From: Alkalihalobacterium sp048323755
GTDB taxonomy: Bacteria; Bacillota; Bacilli; Bacillales; Bacillaceae_F
NCBI RefSeq assembly: GCF_048323755.1
Contig: NZ_JBLWFS010000003.1
Span: 62,001 to 126,000, forward strand
Length of the DNA: 64,000 bases
Reading direction: 5' to 3'
Shown here: piece after piece, positions 35,352 through 43,834 of the stretch
Layout of the letters: the number at the start of each line of letters is the position of its first letter
Numbering within the stretch: position 1 is the stretch's first letter
Notes under the pieces: generated by a model
Database searches by the model: none
Told to the model about the DNA's origin: nothing
What the model saw: only the letters and a program-made list of their open reading frames with translations
Translations under genes and position numbers: made by a program

Positions 35352-36269
35352 ATGGAACAATTTATTCAACAACTCAGAGAAAAAAATATAGGTAAAGTCC
35401 TCGTCCAAGAACCATTAGCAAATCATACAACATGGAAAATTGGCGGGCCTGCTGAAATATTAGTAGAGCCAAAAGACGTTGAAGCATTAAAAGTATTAAT
35501 GAGCTTAATTCGTCAAAAAAATATTCCTTGGCGTGTTATTGGAAGAGGTTCAAATTTACTTGTAAGTGACAGTGGTATTGAGGGTGTTGTCATAAAATTA
35601 GGGGACGATATTAGTCATCTTGAAATTGATGGTGAAGAAATTAAAGTCGGTGGTGGCTTTTCAGTAATTAAGTTAGCAATGATTATTAGTAAGAAAGGAC
35701 TTTCAGGGTTAGAGTTTGCAAGTGGAATTCCGGGTTCTGTCGGTGGCGCTGTATTTATGAACGCTGGTGCACATGGTTCTGACATATCGCAAATATTAAC
35801 GAAGGCACACATTCTTTTTGAAGATGGGACTATGAAGTGGCTGACAAATGAAGAATTGGGATTTTCATATCGGACTTCAAGATTACAAAAGGAAAAGGCA
35901 ATATGTGTAGAGGCTGTTTTCCAGTTAAAAGCAGGAGACCGTGATGAAATTGTAAAGGTTATGCAAAAAAATAAGGATTACCGACGAGTATCTCAACCGT
36001 GGAATTATCCATGTGCAGGAAGTGTATTCAGAAACCCGCTTCCGAACTATGCAGGCCAATTAATTGAAAAAGCTGGCTTAAAAGGGTTCCAATTAGGTGG
36101 TGCGCAAGTATCAGAAATGCATGGTAATTTTATTGTAAATGTCGCTGATGCTAAGGCAGATGATGTGTTAAATCTCATTCAACACATCCAATCTACAGTT
36201 CGGGAAAAATTTGAAGTGGAAATTGAAACAGAAGTTGAGATTGTCGGAAAAAAACAAAACAACGACTGA
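35352..36269 (+). CDS. murB: UDP-N-acetylenolpyruvoylglucosamine reductase
   Basis: ATG 35352 (MEQFIQQLREKNIGKVL) follows GTGAGGAG and matches the B. subtilis start; the frame is open to 35268 without a site. The 305-residue flavoprotein is a type II MurB: GGPAEILVEP, IGRGSNLLVSD, GLEFASGIPGSVGGAVFMNAGAHGSD, PCAGSVFRNP (catalytic Ser) and a final Glu in EVEIETEVEIVG. It reduces enolpyruvyl-UDP-GlcNAc to UDP-MurNAc with NADPH. A hairpin lies between it and divIB. Confidence 0.96.
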   Translation: MEQFIQQLREKNIGKVLVQEPLANHTTWKIGGPAEILVEPKDVEALKVLMSLIRQKNIPWRVIGRGSNLLVSDSGIEGVVIKLGDDISHLEIDGEEIKVGGGFSVIKLAMIISKKGLSGLEFASGIPGSVGGAVFMNAGAHGSDISQILTKAHILFEDGTMKWLTNEELGFSYRTSRLQKEKAICVEAVFQLKAGDRDEIVKVMQKNKDYRRVSQPWNYPCAGSVFRNPLPNYAGQLIEKAGLKGFQLGGAQVSEMHGNFIVNVADAKADDVLNLIQHIQSTVREKFEVEIETEVEIVGKKQNND

Positions 36270-36321
36270 GCATAGCCTTCAATTTGTGTTATAATTCAAT
36301 AATGTAGCATTAAATTTTATT

Positions 36322-36350
36322 GAACGGCATAAATAGTTTATGCCGTTTTC
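36322..36350 (+). terminator. Hairpin between murB and divIB
   Basis: AACGGCATAAA pairs perfectly with TTTATGCCGTT around TAG. The T run is short (TTTTC). Confidence 0.6.
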
Positions 36351-36382
36351 GAAATATAGGTACTTATAATGGAGGTTGAAAT

Positions 36383-37162
36383 ATGGTTGATGAAAAAGTT
36401 ATTACCATCAACGACAGAATACCTAAGTTAAAGGAACAAAGAAAGCAGAGAGCAAATCGTAGATTAACATTCTTTCTATCTTTTTTCTTTTTCCTTATCC
36501 TCTTAGTCATTTATTTTCAATCTCCTTTAAGTCATATTAAAATGATTGAAGTCCATGGAAATTATTACTTGCCTGCTGAGACAATCGTTAAAGCGTCAAA
36601 GTTGAACAGTGGGACAAGCCTCTGGAAACTAAATCAAGAAGAAGTGAAAGAAAGGATAATTAATCTAGATGAGATTGAAAAAGCAAACCTTTCACGAAAG
36701 TTCCCTAATACGATTGAAATTCATGTTGTTGAATATCAACGAGTCGCATATATGTTCCAGGAAGGCAAGTACTATCCTATTCTAAGTACGGGTGTTTTTT
36801 TGGATGAATTACCACCAAACGAAATGCCAGTTGATGCACCTATACTAAAGGACTGGGAGTCTGGGCCAGTAGCACAAGAATTAGCAGCAGAAATAACCAA
36901 GTTATCCGATGGGTTGTTTAATAGAATTTCAGAGATTTATTATACGCCTACAGAAACTGACCCGTTAAGAGTTATTGTATATATGAATGATGGATATGAA
37001 GTGCATTCAACTGTTCGAAATTTTTCAGAGAGAATCGCACCGTACCCTTCCATTGTTAAAGAAATTGATCCGAATAAAACAGGGATTATTCATATGAGAA
37101 TGACACCTTATTTTGAGGAGTTTATTGGTGAGGAGGAAGAGGAAGGTGAAGGTGAATGGTAA
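36383..37162 (+). CDS. divIB: Cell division protein DivIB (FtsQ)
   Basis: The 259-residue protein starts at ATG after GGAGGTTGAAAT. A basic cytoplasmic stretch (KLKEQRKQRANRRL), one transmembrane helix (~residues 28-48), and the POTRA domain (SHIKMIEVHGNYYLPAETIVKASKL) are followed by the beta domain (IEIHVVEYQRVAYM) and an acidic tail (FIGEEEEEGEGEW). DivIB joins FtsL and DivIC in the septal complex. Its last 17 bases overlap the next gene. Confidence 0.94.
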   Translation: MVDEKVITINDRIPKLKEQRKQRANRRLTFFLSFFFFLILLVIYFQSPLSHIKMIEVHGNYYLPAETIVKASKLNSGTSLWKLNQEEVKERIINLDEIEKANLSRKFPNTIEIHVVEYQRVAYMFQEGKYYPILSTGVFLDELPPNEMPVDAPILKDWESGPVAQELAAEITKLSDGLFNRISEIYYTPTETDPLRVIVYMNDGYEVHSTVRNFSERIAPYPSIVKEIDPNKTGIIHMRMTPYFEEFIGEEEEEGEGEW

Positions 37163-37859
37163 ACACGTTATTCTTTCACTTGTCCTGTTGGTAACCGGTT
37201 TTATTTTGGCTTTATCTTATCAATTTGCTAAAGAGCATCAAGATACAAATCCGGTCTCTCAGCGCCAATGGAGACATGAGGATGAACTTCGTAACAATAT
37301 TATTTTAGAACAAGCAGTAAATCGAAATTTACAAGAGGACTTACGTGGGTACCAATCTCAACTTAGAGAGATTGAAGAACAAATTACAGATTTAACAGAA
37401 GAACAAGAAGTAAGGGTGGCTTCGTTAATAGAAGACTTAGAGCGGTTAAGAAAGCTAGTTGGTACTGTTAAAGTCAAAGGTCCAGGAATTGAAGTTATGC
37501 TATCTGACAGTTCATATGTTCCAGATGGTGCTAACCCGAATGATTATATCGTCCACGAAGAACAAATTCAAAAAGTCATCCAAGAATTGTTAGTTGCTGG
37601 GGCTGAAGCAGTAGCCATTAATGGCTACCGTCTATCTAGCAATTCATATATACAATGTATTGGACCTGTAATATATATTGACGGTCATACCTCTTACGCT
37701 CCATTCGTTATAACAGCAATCGGTGACCCATTAAATTTAGAAGGTTCAATGACATTACCAGGTGGAGTAAGAGACCAATTATTAAATGACCTTATAGAAG
37801 TAAGGATGCAACAAAAAAACGAAATAATCATGGAACCTTACTTATCTGAAAGTAGGTGA
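37146..37859 (+). CDS. ylxW: DUF881 family protein (YlxW position)
   Basis: The start is uncertain: GTG 37146 lies 9 nt after AGGAGG inside the divIB end, and GTG 37152 is the alternative. The ~237-residue protein has an N-terminal transmembrane helix (VILSLVLLVTGFILALSYQF), a coiled coil (~residues 40-95) and the DUF881 domain (VKGPGIEVMLSDSSYVPDGANPNDYIVHEEQIQKVIQELLVAGAEAVAING). The function is unknown, but the family is always near divIB/ftsA. It is followed by a second, related gene 4 bp downstream. Confidence 0.87.
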   Translation: MKVNGKHVILSLVLLVTGFILALSYQFAKEHQDTNPVSQRQWRHEDELRNNIILEQAVNRNLQEDLRGYQSQLREIEEQITDLTEEQEVRVASLIEDLERLRKLVGTVKVKGPGIEVMLSDSSYVPDGANPNDYIVHEEQIQKVIQELLVAGAEAVAINGYRLSSNSYIQCIGPVIYIDGHTSYAPFVITAIGDPLNLEGSMTLPGGVRDQLLNDLIEVRMQQKNEIIMEPYLSESR

Positions 37860-37863
37860 CATA

Positions 37864-38571
37864 ATGAATAAACAAGTAATTTTTATGATTGTTACTCTTA
37901 TCATTGGTTTTATGTTAGCTATTCAATTTCAGTCTACAAAAGAACCGGTCGTTCGAGACACGAGAGATATTAGAGAGCTACGTAAAGAATTAAGAGCAGA
38001 GCAGGATAGACATCAGCAGCTCTCCCAAGAAATAGATAAATATGCCACTTTAATAGCTCAGTACGAAACATCATTAAGTGATCATAAGGAAAACGTTGAA
38101 ACCGTAATGGAAGAGCAAATAGAAAATTTAAGAAAAGAAGCTGGCTTAACAGAAGTATCAGGGGAAGGGGTTATCCTTACGATTGAACCACTTTATCATG
38201 ATCAATTTTTTGGCCATCAAAGGCATTCAGTTTCTCCCGTTTTATTACGGTTCTTAGTAAACGAATTAAATTTCAATGGTGCCGAGGAGATTGCTATAGG
38301 AAACCAACGAATTATTTCAACAACGGCCTTTCGTGAAGTAAATGGTGTCACTCGTGTCAATAACAGAAGGTTACCACCATTACCGATAGAGATTAAGGTC
38401 TTAACGAATGATGCCCAAAAATTACACAATGAAATGGTCGTTTCAGAGTCTGTTGAGTATTTTGAAATTGATAATTTAAAATTAACGTCTACACCGATTA
38501 ATTATATTGAGTTGCCAGCTTTTGATGATACACCAAGGGTGCGGTATATGGAGCAAGTGAAGGAGGATTAA
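37864..38571 (+). CDS. ylxX: DUF881 family protein (YlxX position)
   Basis: The 235-residue protein starts at ATG after GTAGGTGACATA. Its layout is the same as the preceding gene: a transmembrane helix (IFMIVTLIIGFMLAIQF), a coiled coil (~25-90), then the DUF881 domain (VSGEGVILTIEP...PVLLRFLVNELNFNGAEEIAIGNQRI). The two are diverged tandem duplicates that predate the genus, since B. subtilis has the same pair. The function is unknown. Confidence 0.88.
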   Translation: MNKQVIFMIVTLIIGFMLAIQFQSTKEPVVRDTRDIRELRKELRAEQDRHQQLSQEIDKYATLIAQYETSLSDHKENVETVMEEQIENLRKEAGLTEVSGEGVILTIEPLYHDQFFGHQRHSVSPVLLRFLVNELNFNGAEEIAIGNQRIISTTAFREVNGVTRVNNRRLPPLPIEIKVLTNDAQKLHNEMVVSESVEYFEIDNLKLTSTPINYIELPAFDDTPRVRYMEQVKED

Positions 38572-38578
38572 CCAACCG

Positions 38579-38938
38579 ATGTGGTTGCCAATTATTGGTT
38601 TAATTTTAGGGGTAATATTAGGTTTTTTTACAGAATTTCGTATTCCTGATGAATATTCCAATTATCTATCAATTGCAGTATTGGCTGCATTAGATACATT
38701 ATTTGGTGGAATACGTGCACATTTACAAAATAGTTTTGACGGGAATGTCTTTCTAACCGGTTTCTTTTTTAATATCCTACTTGCTGCAGGTTTAGCTTTT
38801 CTAGGTGTCCATCTTGGTGTAGACTTATATTTAGCAGCAATTTTTGCATTCGGTGTACGACTCTTTAATAATATTGCAGTTATCCGTCGAATGTTGCTGT
38901 CGAATTGGAAAGAGAGAAGGAATGAGAACAAAGCTTAG
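38579..38938 (+). CDS. sbp: Small basic protein Sbp (DUF1290)
   Basis: The 119-residue protein starts at ATG 12 nt after AAGGAGG. It is almost all membrane: three to four helices with the family segment EYSNYLSIAVLAALDTLFGGIRAHLQNSFDG. The tail is basic (MLLSNWKERRNENKA). Sbp is conserved upstream of ftsA in Firmicutes; its role is unknown. Confidence 0.9.
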   Translation: MWLPIIGLILGVILGFFTEFRIPDEYSNYLSIAVLAALDTLFGGIRAHLQNSFDGNVFLTGFFFNILLAAGLAFLGVHLGVDLYLAAIFAFGVRLFNNIAVIRRMLLSNWKERRNENKA

Positions 38939-39033
38939 GAAGCTTATAGAACTATAAAAATAGACTCTTAAGTTGTGAAACAAGTAGATTTTTGAAAAAA
39001 AAGTGAGATTTGTAAAGAAAATCAAAAAAATTA

Positions 39034-39060
39034 AAAGGGAAAAGAGATTTAATGTTGAAT
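39034..39060 (+). promoter_or_regulatory. SigH-type promoter candidate for ftsA-ftsZ
   Basis: AAAGGGAAA (39034-39042), 11 nt, then GTTGAAT (39054-39060) match RNAGGAWWW and RNNGAAT with one mismatch. B. subtilis ftsAZ has a SigH promoter used at the start of sporulation. A dyad TATAGCA/TGCTATA follows at 39162-39183. Confidence 0.5.
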
Positions 39061-39203
39061 TATTTTATAGTTAAATAAATTTTCCCTTCTTATTTTCTCG
39101 CTAGAGTTTTTACATTGTTGGTATTTTATTTGATGATCTTAGGAATTGCAGTTAAAAATATAGCAGCTATATATGCTATACAGAACAAAAGGAGGTGCCA
39201 CAG

Positions 39204-40481
39204 ATGAACAACAATGATATTTATGTTAGCTTAGACATCGGTACATCCAATGTAAGAGTAATCATTGGAGAAATGACCAATGGATCACTAAACATCATTG
39301 GTGTTGGAAATACGAAGTCCCTTGGAATTAAGAAAGGCTCCATTGTGGATATTGATGAAACGGTAAAATCAATTAAGAGAGCTGTCGATCAAGCAGAACG
39401 AATGATCGGTTTATCAATAAAGCAAGTTATTGTAGGTGTAAACGGAAATCATGTTCAATTACAACCTTGTCATGGTGTAGTTGCAGTTTCTAGCCCTGAC
39501 CGTGAAATAGGTGATGAAGATATCGCTCGTGTTATCGATGCTGCTCAGGTGGTTTCTATTCCACCAGAACGTGAAATTATTGATGTGATCCCTCGTCAAT
39601 TTATCGTGGATGGATTAGATGAAATCAATGACCCTCGTGGGATGATAGGTGTTCGTTTAGAAATGGAAGGAACAATTATCACTGGCTCTAAGACTATCTT
39701 ACATAATTTATTGAGATGTGTAGAACGTGCGGGATTACAAATCGCTGATATTTGTCTGCAACCTCTAGCTGGTGGTGCAGTAGCCATCTCAAAAGACGAA
39801 AAAAGTCTTGGTGTAGGTCTTGTAGATATCGGCGGTGGTTCAACAACAGTTTCGATCTTTGAGCAAGGAACACTTAAAACGACATCTGTAATACCAATCG
39901 GTGGAGATCATATTACAAATGATATTGCGATTGGTTTACGGACTTCTACTGAAGAAGCTGAACGGATTAAAATAAAGCATGGACATGCCTACATTGATGA
40001 AGCTTCTGATTCAGAAGTCTTTAAAGTTTCAGTCATTGGTAGTAACGATCAAGATGAATTTTCTCAATATGATATTGCTCATATTATTGAAGCTCGGATG
40101 GATGAAATGTTTGAGCTCATTGAAAAAGAAGTTCAGCGCTTAGGCTATGGAGGTTTACCAGGGGGCTATGTCTTAACAGGAGGAGCTGTAATGGTTCCAG
40201 GGGTATTAGAATTAGCTCGTGAAGTACTTCGTAGTAACGTCCGGATTGCTATTCCAGATTATATAGGTGTTCGTGAACCTCAATATACAACTGGGGTTGG
40301 CTTGATACAATTTGCATACCGTAATGTTAAAATCCAAGGAAAAGAAGTAGCTGCTTCAGTTTCTAACTTAAACCCAGGAGAAAAGACTCCATCTAAGAAG
40401 GAAAAAGCAGCTCCTAAGGCGAAAGAGGATAAAGAAGGTATGAAAAAAGTGAAAAGTTGGTTTAAAGTTTTCTTTGAATAA
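39204..40481 (+). CDS. ftsA: Cell division protein FtsA
   Basis: ATG 39204 (MNNNDIYVSLDIGTSNVRV) follows AAAAGGAGGTGCC. The 425-residue actin-like ATPase has phosphate-1 DIGTSNVRVIIG, the 1C domain, phosphate-2 VDIGGGSTTVSIF, adenosine motif GYVLTGGAVMVPG and an amphipathic membrane-targeting C-terminal helix (VKSWFKVFFE). FtsA anchors FtsZ to the membrane. The gap to ftsZ is 191 bp and carries a repeat instead of the usual short spacer. Confidence 0.96.
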   Translation: MNNNDIYVSLDIGTSNVRVIIGEMTNGSLNIIGVGNTKSLGIKKGSIVDIDETVKSIKRAVDQAERMIGLSIKQVIVGVNGNHVQLQPCHGVVAVSSPDREIGDEDIARVIDAAQVVSIPPEREIIDVIPRQFIVDGLDEINDPRGMIGVRLEMEGTIITGSKTILHNLLRCVERAGLQIADICLQPLAGGAVAISKDEKSLGVGLVDIGGGSTTVSIFEQGTLKTTSVIPIGGDHITNDIAIGLRTSTEEAERIKIKHGHAYIDEASDSEVFKVSVIGSNDQDEFSQYDIAHIIEARMDEMFELIEKEVQRLGYGGLPGGYVLTGGAVMVPGVLELAREVLRSNVRIAIPDYIGVREPQYTTGVGLIQFAYRNVKIQGKEVAASVSNLNPGEKTPSKKEKAAPKAKEDKEGMKKVKSWFKVFFE

Positions 40482-40486
40482 TAATT

Positions 40487-40632
40487 CGTGTTTAAGAGGA
40501 AGGCAAAAAGATCCGAGTAGTTTGAGGCTTGCAGTAGCGAGCGTATACTTTTGATACGTGAGGTACGCAGAACCAAGCGCACGAAAACGAAAAATTAGAC
40601 AAATATTTTTCACGGACTTTTTGAACCTCAAC
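40487..40632 (+). repeat. Dispersed intergenic repeat, family A copy 2, between ftsA and ftsZ
   Basis: It opens CGTGTTTAAGAGGAAGG then CAAAAAGATCCGAG and closes CGGACTTTTTGAACCTC. CAAAAAG-TCCG at the two ends is complementary. An inner CGTAT...ATACG hairpin matches that of copy 1 at 8106-8327 (opposite strand). It is shorter than copy 1, mainly in the interior. Confidence 0.72.
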
Positions 40633-40672
40633 TAGTGATTTTGGCATACATGATGAATTAGGAGGACCTTAC

Positions 40673-41815
40673 ATGTTAGAGTTTGAAATGGATATGGATC
40701 AACTAGCGACAATAAAAGTCATCGGCGTTGGTGGTGGCGGAAGTAACGCTGTTAACCGTATGATTGAAAATGGTTTACAAGGCGTTGAGTTTATCGCTGT
40801 AAATACAGATGCTCAAGCATTACATTTGTCGAAAGCAGAAATTAAACTGCAATTGGGCGGTAAACTTACACGTGGATTAGGTGCAGGTGCTAACCCTGAC
40901 ATCGGAAAAAAAGCAGCAGAAGAAAGTAAGGAACAACTTCAAGAGGCTTTACAAGGCGCTGACATGGTTTTTATTACAGCAGGAATGGGTGGAGGAACTG
41001 GAACTGGAGCTGCACCTGTAATAGCTGAAATCGCAAAAGAACTAGGCGCATTAACAGTTGGTGTTGTTACTCGACCATTTACGTTTGAAGGTCGTAAGCG
41101 TTCGACGCAAGCTGGTGGTGGAATTGATGCATTAAAAGAAAAAGTTGATACATTAATCGTCATTCCTAACGATCGTCTTCTAGAGATCGTTGATAAAAAT
41201 ACACCAATGCTAGAAGCGTTCCGTGAAGCAGATAACGTTCTACGTCAAGGTGTACAAGGTATTTCAGATCTAATTGCGGTTCCAGGTTTAATTAACCTAG
41301 ACTTTGCTGATGTAAAGACGATCATGGTTGATAAAGGTTCTGCACTAATGGGAATTGGAATTGCAACTGGTGAAAATCGCGCGGCAGAAGCTGCTAAAAA
41401 AGCTATTTCTAGTCCTTTACTTGAAACTTCAGTAGATGGTGCACAAGGTGTTTTAATGAATATTACTGGTGGTGCGAACTTAAGTCTATACGAAGTTCAT
41501 GAAGCTGCTGAAATAGTATCCGCTGCTTCAGATGATGAAGTAAACATGATCTTCGGTTCTGTTATCAATGAAAATCTTAAAGATGAGATTGTAGTAACTG
41601 TCATCGCGACAGGATTTGAAGACAGTGAAAGTAATACGATGGGAAAACCACAAGTGCAACGACCGTCTGTACAGATGAAAGTAGGAAATCAGGCACCCAA
41701 GCAAGAGGAAGTAAAAGAGCCTAGATTAAATTCTCAAGTTCAACAACAGCCAGAACAAGCAGAAACTTTAGATATTCCAACGTTCTTACGTAATCGACGT
41801 AGACGTTCAAAGTAA
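40673..41815 (+). CDS. ftsZ: Cell division protein FtsZ
   Basis: The 380-residue tubulin homologue starts at ATG after AGGAGGACCTTAC. Marks are IKVIGVGGGGSNAVNRMI, the tubulin signature GMGGGTGTGAAPVIAE, RPFTFEGRKR, DFADVKTIM, a variable linker, and the C-terminal peptide LDIPTFLRNRRRRSK that binds FtsA, SepF and other partners. It forms the Z-ring. The terminator after it is strong. In B. subtilis proteases bpr and bpf separate ftsZ from spoIIGA; here they are absent. Confidence 0.98.
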   Translation: MLEFEMDMDQLATIKVIGVGGGGSNAVNRMIENGLQGVEFIAVNTDAQALHLSKAEIKLQLGGKLTRGLGAGANPDIGKKAAEESKEQLQEALQGADMVFITAGMGGGTGTGAAPVIAEIAKELGALTVGVVTRPFTFEGRKRSTQAGGGIDALKEKVDTLIVIPNDRLLEIVDKNTPMLEAFREADNVLRQGVQGISDLIAVPGLINLDFADVKTIMVDKGSALMGIGIATGENRAAEAAKKAISSPLLETSVDGAQGVLMNITGGANLSLYEVHEAAEIVSAASDDEVNMIFGSVINENLKDEIVVTVIATGFEDSESNTMGKPQVQRPSVQMKVGNQAPKQEEVKEPRLNSQVQQQPEQAETLDIPTFLRNRRRRSK

Positions 41816-41820
41816 AAAAC

Positions 41821-41856
41821 GAAGAACTGACCACTATGAGTCAGTTCTTTTTTTTA
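41821..41856 (+). terminator. Terminator after ftsZ
   Basis: AAGAACTGAC pairs with GTCAGTTCTT and is followed by six further T residues. Confidence 0.88.
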
Positions 41857-41865
41857 TGCAAAAAA

Positions 41866-41975
41866 TTGTCAATCAATTACCAGGTTCCTTTGACAGTATA
41901 AGTGTAAATCTATCAAAATAACTATTTAATCTCGTCATAAACTGACAGACTTATAAATAGAATCTGATATATACT
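41866..41975 (+). promoter_or_regulatory. spoIIG-type promoter: 22-bp spacer, candidate Spo0A boxes
   Basis: CTGACA (41942-41947) and TATACT (41970-41975) are separated by exactly 22 bp. The B. subtilis spoIIG promoter has the same unusual spacing and is activated by Spo0A~P. TTGTCAA at 41866 and TTTGACA at 41889 (reverse TGTCAAA) resemble 0A boxes (TGTCGAA) but are imperfect. Confidence 0.6.
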
Positions 41976-42014
41976 TGGCTAAAACATACCAAATTGTGAT
42001 TGAGAGGACATGCA

Positions 42015-42938
42015 ATGACCATTTATTTGGATGTTATTTGGTTTCTTAATTTATGTATTGATTTTCTCTTAATCTGGATAACTGCAATTACACTAAAAAG
42101 AACGATACATAAATGGCGGTTATTCTTATCAGCCCTTTTCGCGTCACTTATAGTATTTTTTATGTTTACACCTATTGGCCATTTGTTTTACCAACCTTGG
42201 ATGAAAATATTATACTCAATGGCAATTGTTTGGATTGCTTTTGGGTTTAACCGGTTGACGTACTTTATTCAGAATTTATTTATGTTTTACTTCGTCACTT
42301 TTATGACGGGAGGAGGCTTGTTCGCACTTCATTTCTTTTGGCAAACCGAGTTTGAAGTTTTGGATGGGGTTATGTTTACGAAGACATCGGGATTCGGTAG
42401 TACATTTAGCTGGTTATTTGTTTTAGTTGGTTTTCCTCTCGTATGGCTTTTCTCCAAACACCAATTAAAACAAGTGGAAGCAAGGAAAATTCATTATGAA
42501 CAAGTGGTAAGTGTCGAAATCTCCATTGGTCATGAACTGTTATATGTGAAGGGTCTAGTCGATAGTGGAAACCAATTACATGATCCAATTTCAAGGGCAC
42601 CAGTTATGGTCTTAGAAAAGGACGCATTACATTCTATGCTGAACAAGGAAGAAATTGAACTACTTCTCGATTATGAAAATATCGAGAAAATCTATGAGGG
42701 GAATCATCCTTTTGCTGAGAGAATCCGAATCATTCCATACCGAGTAGTAGGAAAAGACCAACAATTTATGATCGCCATCAAGCCGGATCGTGTTAGAGTG
42801 ACGACGGCCGATGAACAACATCTCGTTAAGAAGGTACTGATTGGGATTAACGATATGAAACTATCAAACGATGGAGACTATCAATGTATTGTTCATCCAA
42901 AGATGCTTGTTGCAGGAGAAGGAAAAAAATTAGCTTAG
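42015..42938 (+). CDS. spoIIGA: Sigma-E processing aspartic peptidase SpoIIGA
   Basis: ATG 42015 (MTIYLDVIWFLNLCIDFLL) follows GAGAGGACATGC. The 307-residue protein has five N-terminal transmembrane segments and a C-terminal aspartic-protease-like domain with VKGLVDSGNQLHDPISRAPV, where the D in DSGN is the catalytic Asp of the dimeric enzyme. SpoIIGA cleaves pro-SigE after the SpoIIR signal reaches it at the septum. It is 27 bp upstream of sigE, its substrate. Confidence 0.96.
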   Translation: MTIYLDVIWFLNLCIDFLLIWITAITLKRTIHKWRLFLSALFASLIVFFMFTPIGHLFYQPWMKILYSMAIVWIAFGFNRLTYFIQNLFMFYFVTFMTGGGLFALHFFWQTEFEVLDGVMFTKTSGFGSTFSWLFVLVGFPLVWLFSKHQLKQVEARKIHYEQVVSVEISIGHELLYVKGLVDSGNQLHDPISRAPVMVLEKDALHSMLNKEEIELLLDYENIEKIYEGNHPFAERIRIIPYRVVGKDQQFMIAIKPDRVRVTTADEQHLVKKVLIGINDMKLSNDGDYQCIVHPKMLVAGEGKKLA

Positions 42939-42965
42939 TTTCACTTTTATTGAGGAGGCAATGAC

Positions 42966-43679
42966 ATGCTAAAGTTGAAGTTTACGTTGATGTGGCAAAA
43001 AATTTTATATCGATTAGGAATGAAACCGGACGAAATTTATTATATAGGTGGTAGTGAAGCATTGCCGCCACCTTTATCTAAGGAAGAAGAAGCGCATTTA
43101 TTAAGTAAACTTCCTAGTGGAGATAAAGCTGTTCGTGCGATGTTAATTGAACGAAACTTAAGGCTTGTCGTTTATATTGCACGTAAATTTGAAAATACGG
43201 GAATTAATATTGAGGATTTAATTAGTATTGGTACAATTGGACTTATTAAAGCCGTTAATACATTTAATCCAGAAAAGAAAATTAAATTAGCAACATACGC
43301 TTCACGTTGTATTGAAAATGAAATTCTTATGTATTTACGTCGTAATAATAAAATTAGATCAGAAGTTTCTTTCGATGAGCCTCTTAACATTGACTGGGAT
43401 GGAAATGAATTATTACTATCCGATGTCCTTGGAACAGAGGATGATATCATTACAAAAGGGATTGAGGAAAAAGTTGATCGTAAATTGTTAGTCAAAGCAT
43501 TACACACCCTAAATGCTCGAGAGAAACAAATTATGGAGCTTCGCTTTGGATTAGCAGGTGATGAGGAGAAAACACAGAAGGATGTGGCTGATTTACTCGG
43601 TATATCACAGTCTTACATTTCACGTCTTGAAAAGCGCATTATAAAGCGGTTAAGAAAAGAATTTAATAAAATGGTGTAA
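42966..43679 (+). CDS. sigE: RNA polymerase sporulation sigma factor SigE (pro-form)
   Basis: ATG 42966 lies 7 nt after AGGAGG. The 237-residue product carries the hydrophobic/basic pro-sequence (residues ~1-27) ending near YYIGGSEALPPPLSKEEE, where SpoIIGA cuts. The core has region 2 (DLISIGTIGLIKAVNTF...YASRCIENEILMYLRRNNKIRSEVSFDEPLN) and region 4 (QSYISRLEKRIIKRLRKEF). SigE directs the early mother-cell programme. Nearly all core residues match those I recall for B. subtilis. Confidence 0.98.
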   Translation: MLKLKFTLMWQKILYRLGMKPDEIYYIGGSEALPPPLSKEEEAHLLSKLPSGDKAVRAMLIERNLRLVVYIARKFENTGINIEDLISIGTIGLIKAVNTFNPEKKIKLATYASRCIENEILMYLRRNNKIRSEVSFDEPLNIDWDGNELLLSDVLGTEDDIITKGIEEKVDRKLLVKALHTLNAREKQIMELRFGLAGDEEKTQKDVADLLGISQSYISRLEKRIIKRLRKEFNKMV

Positions 43680-43769
43680 ATTCCACAAAAAAAATATTTA
43701 ATTGCTTATGAGCGTTGTAATACCATGAACTCATTCAATTTTATTTGGAGATAGTCAAAGAGTACACAT

Positions 43770-43798
43770 GCATATTTTTCCCTCTCAAGGAGATACTT
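43770..43798 (+). promoter_or_regulatory. SigF/SigG-type promoter candidate for sigG
   Basis: GCATA (43770-43774), 14 nt, GGAGATACTT (43789-43798). It fits GYWTA and GGNNANANTN, with the spacer about 1 nt short. sigG in B. subtilis is first transcribed by SigF. Confidence 0.42.
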
Positions 43799-43834
43799 TA
43801 CATGAACATCATTCTCCTGTTGGGAGGGAAAGAA

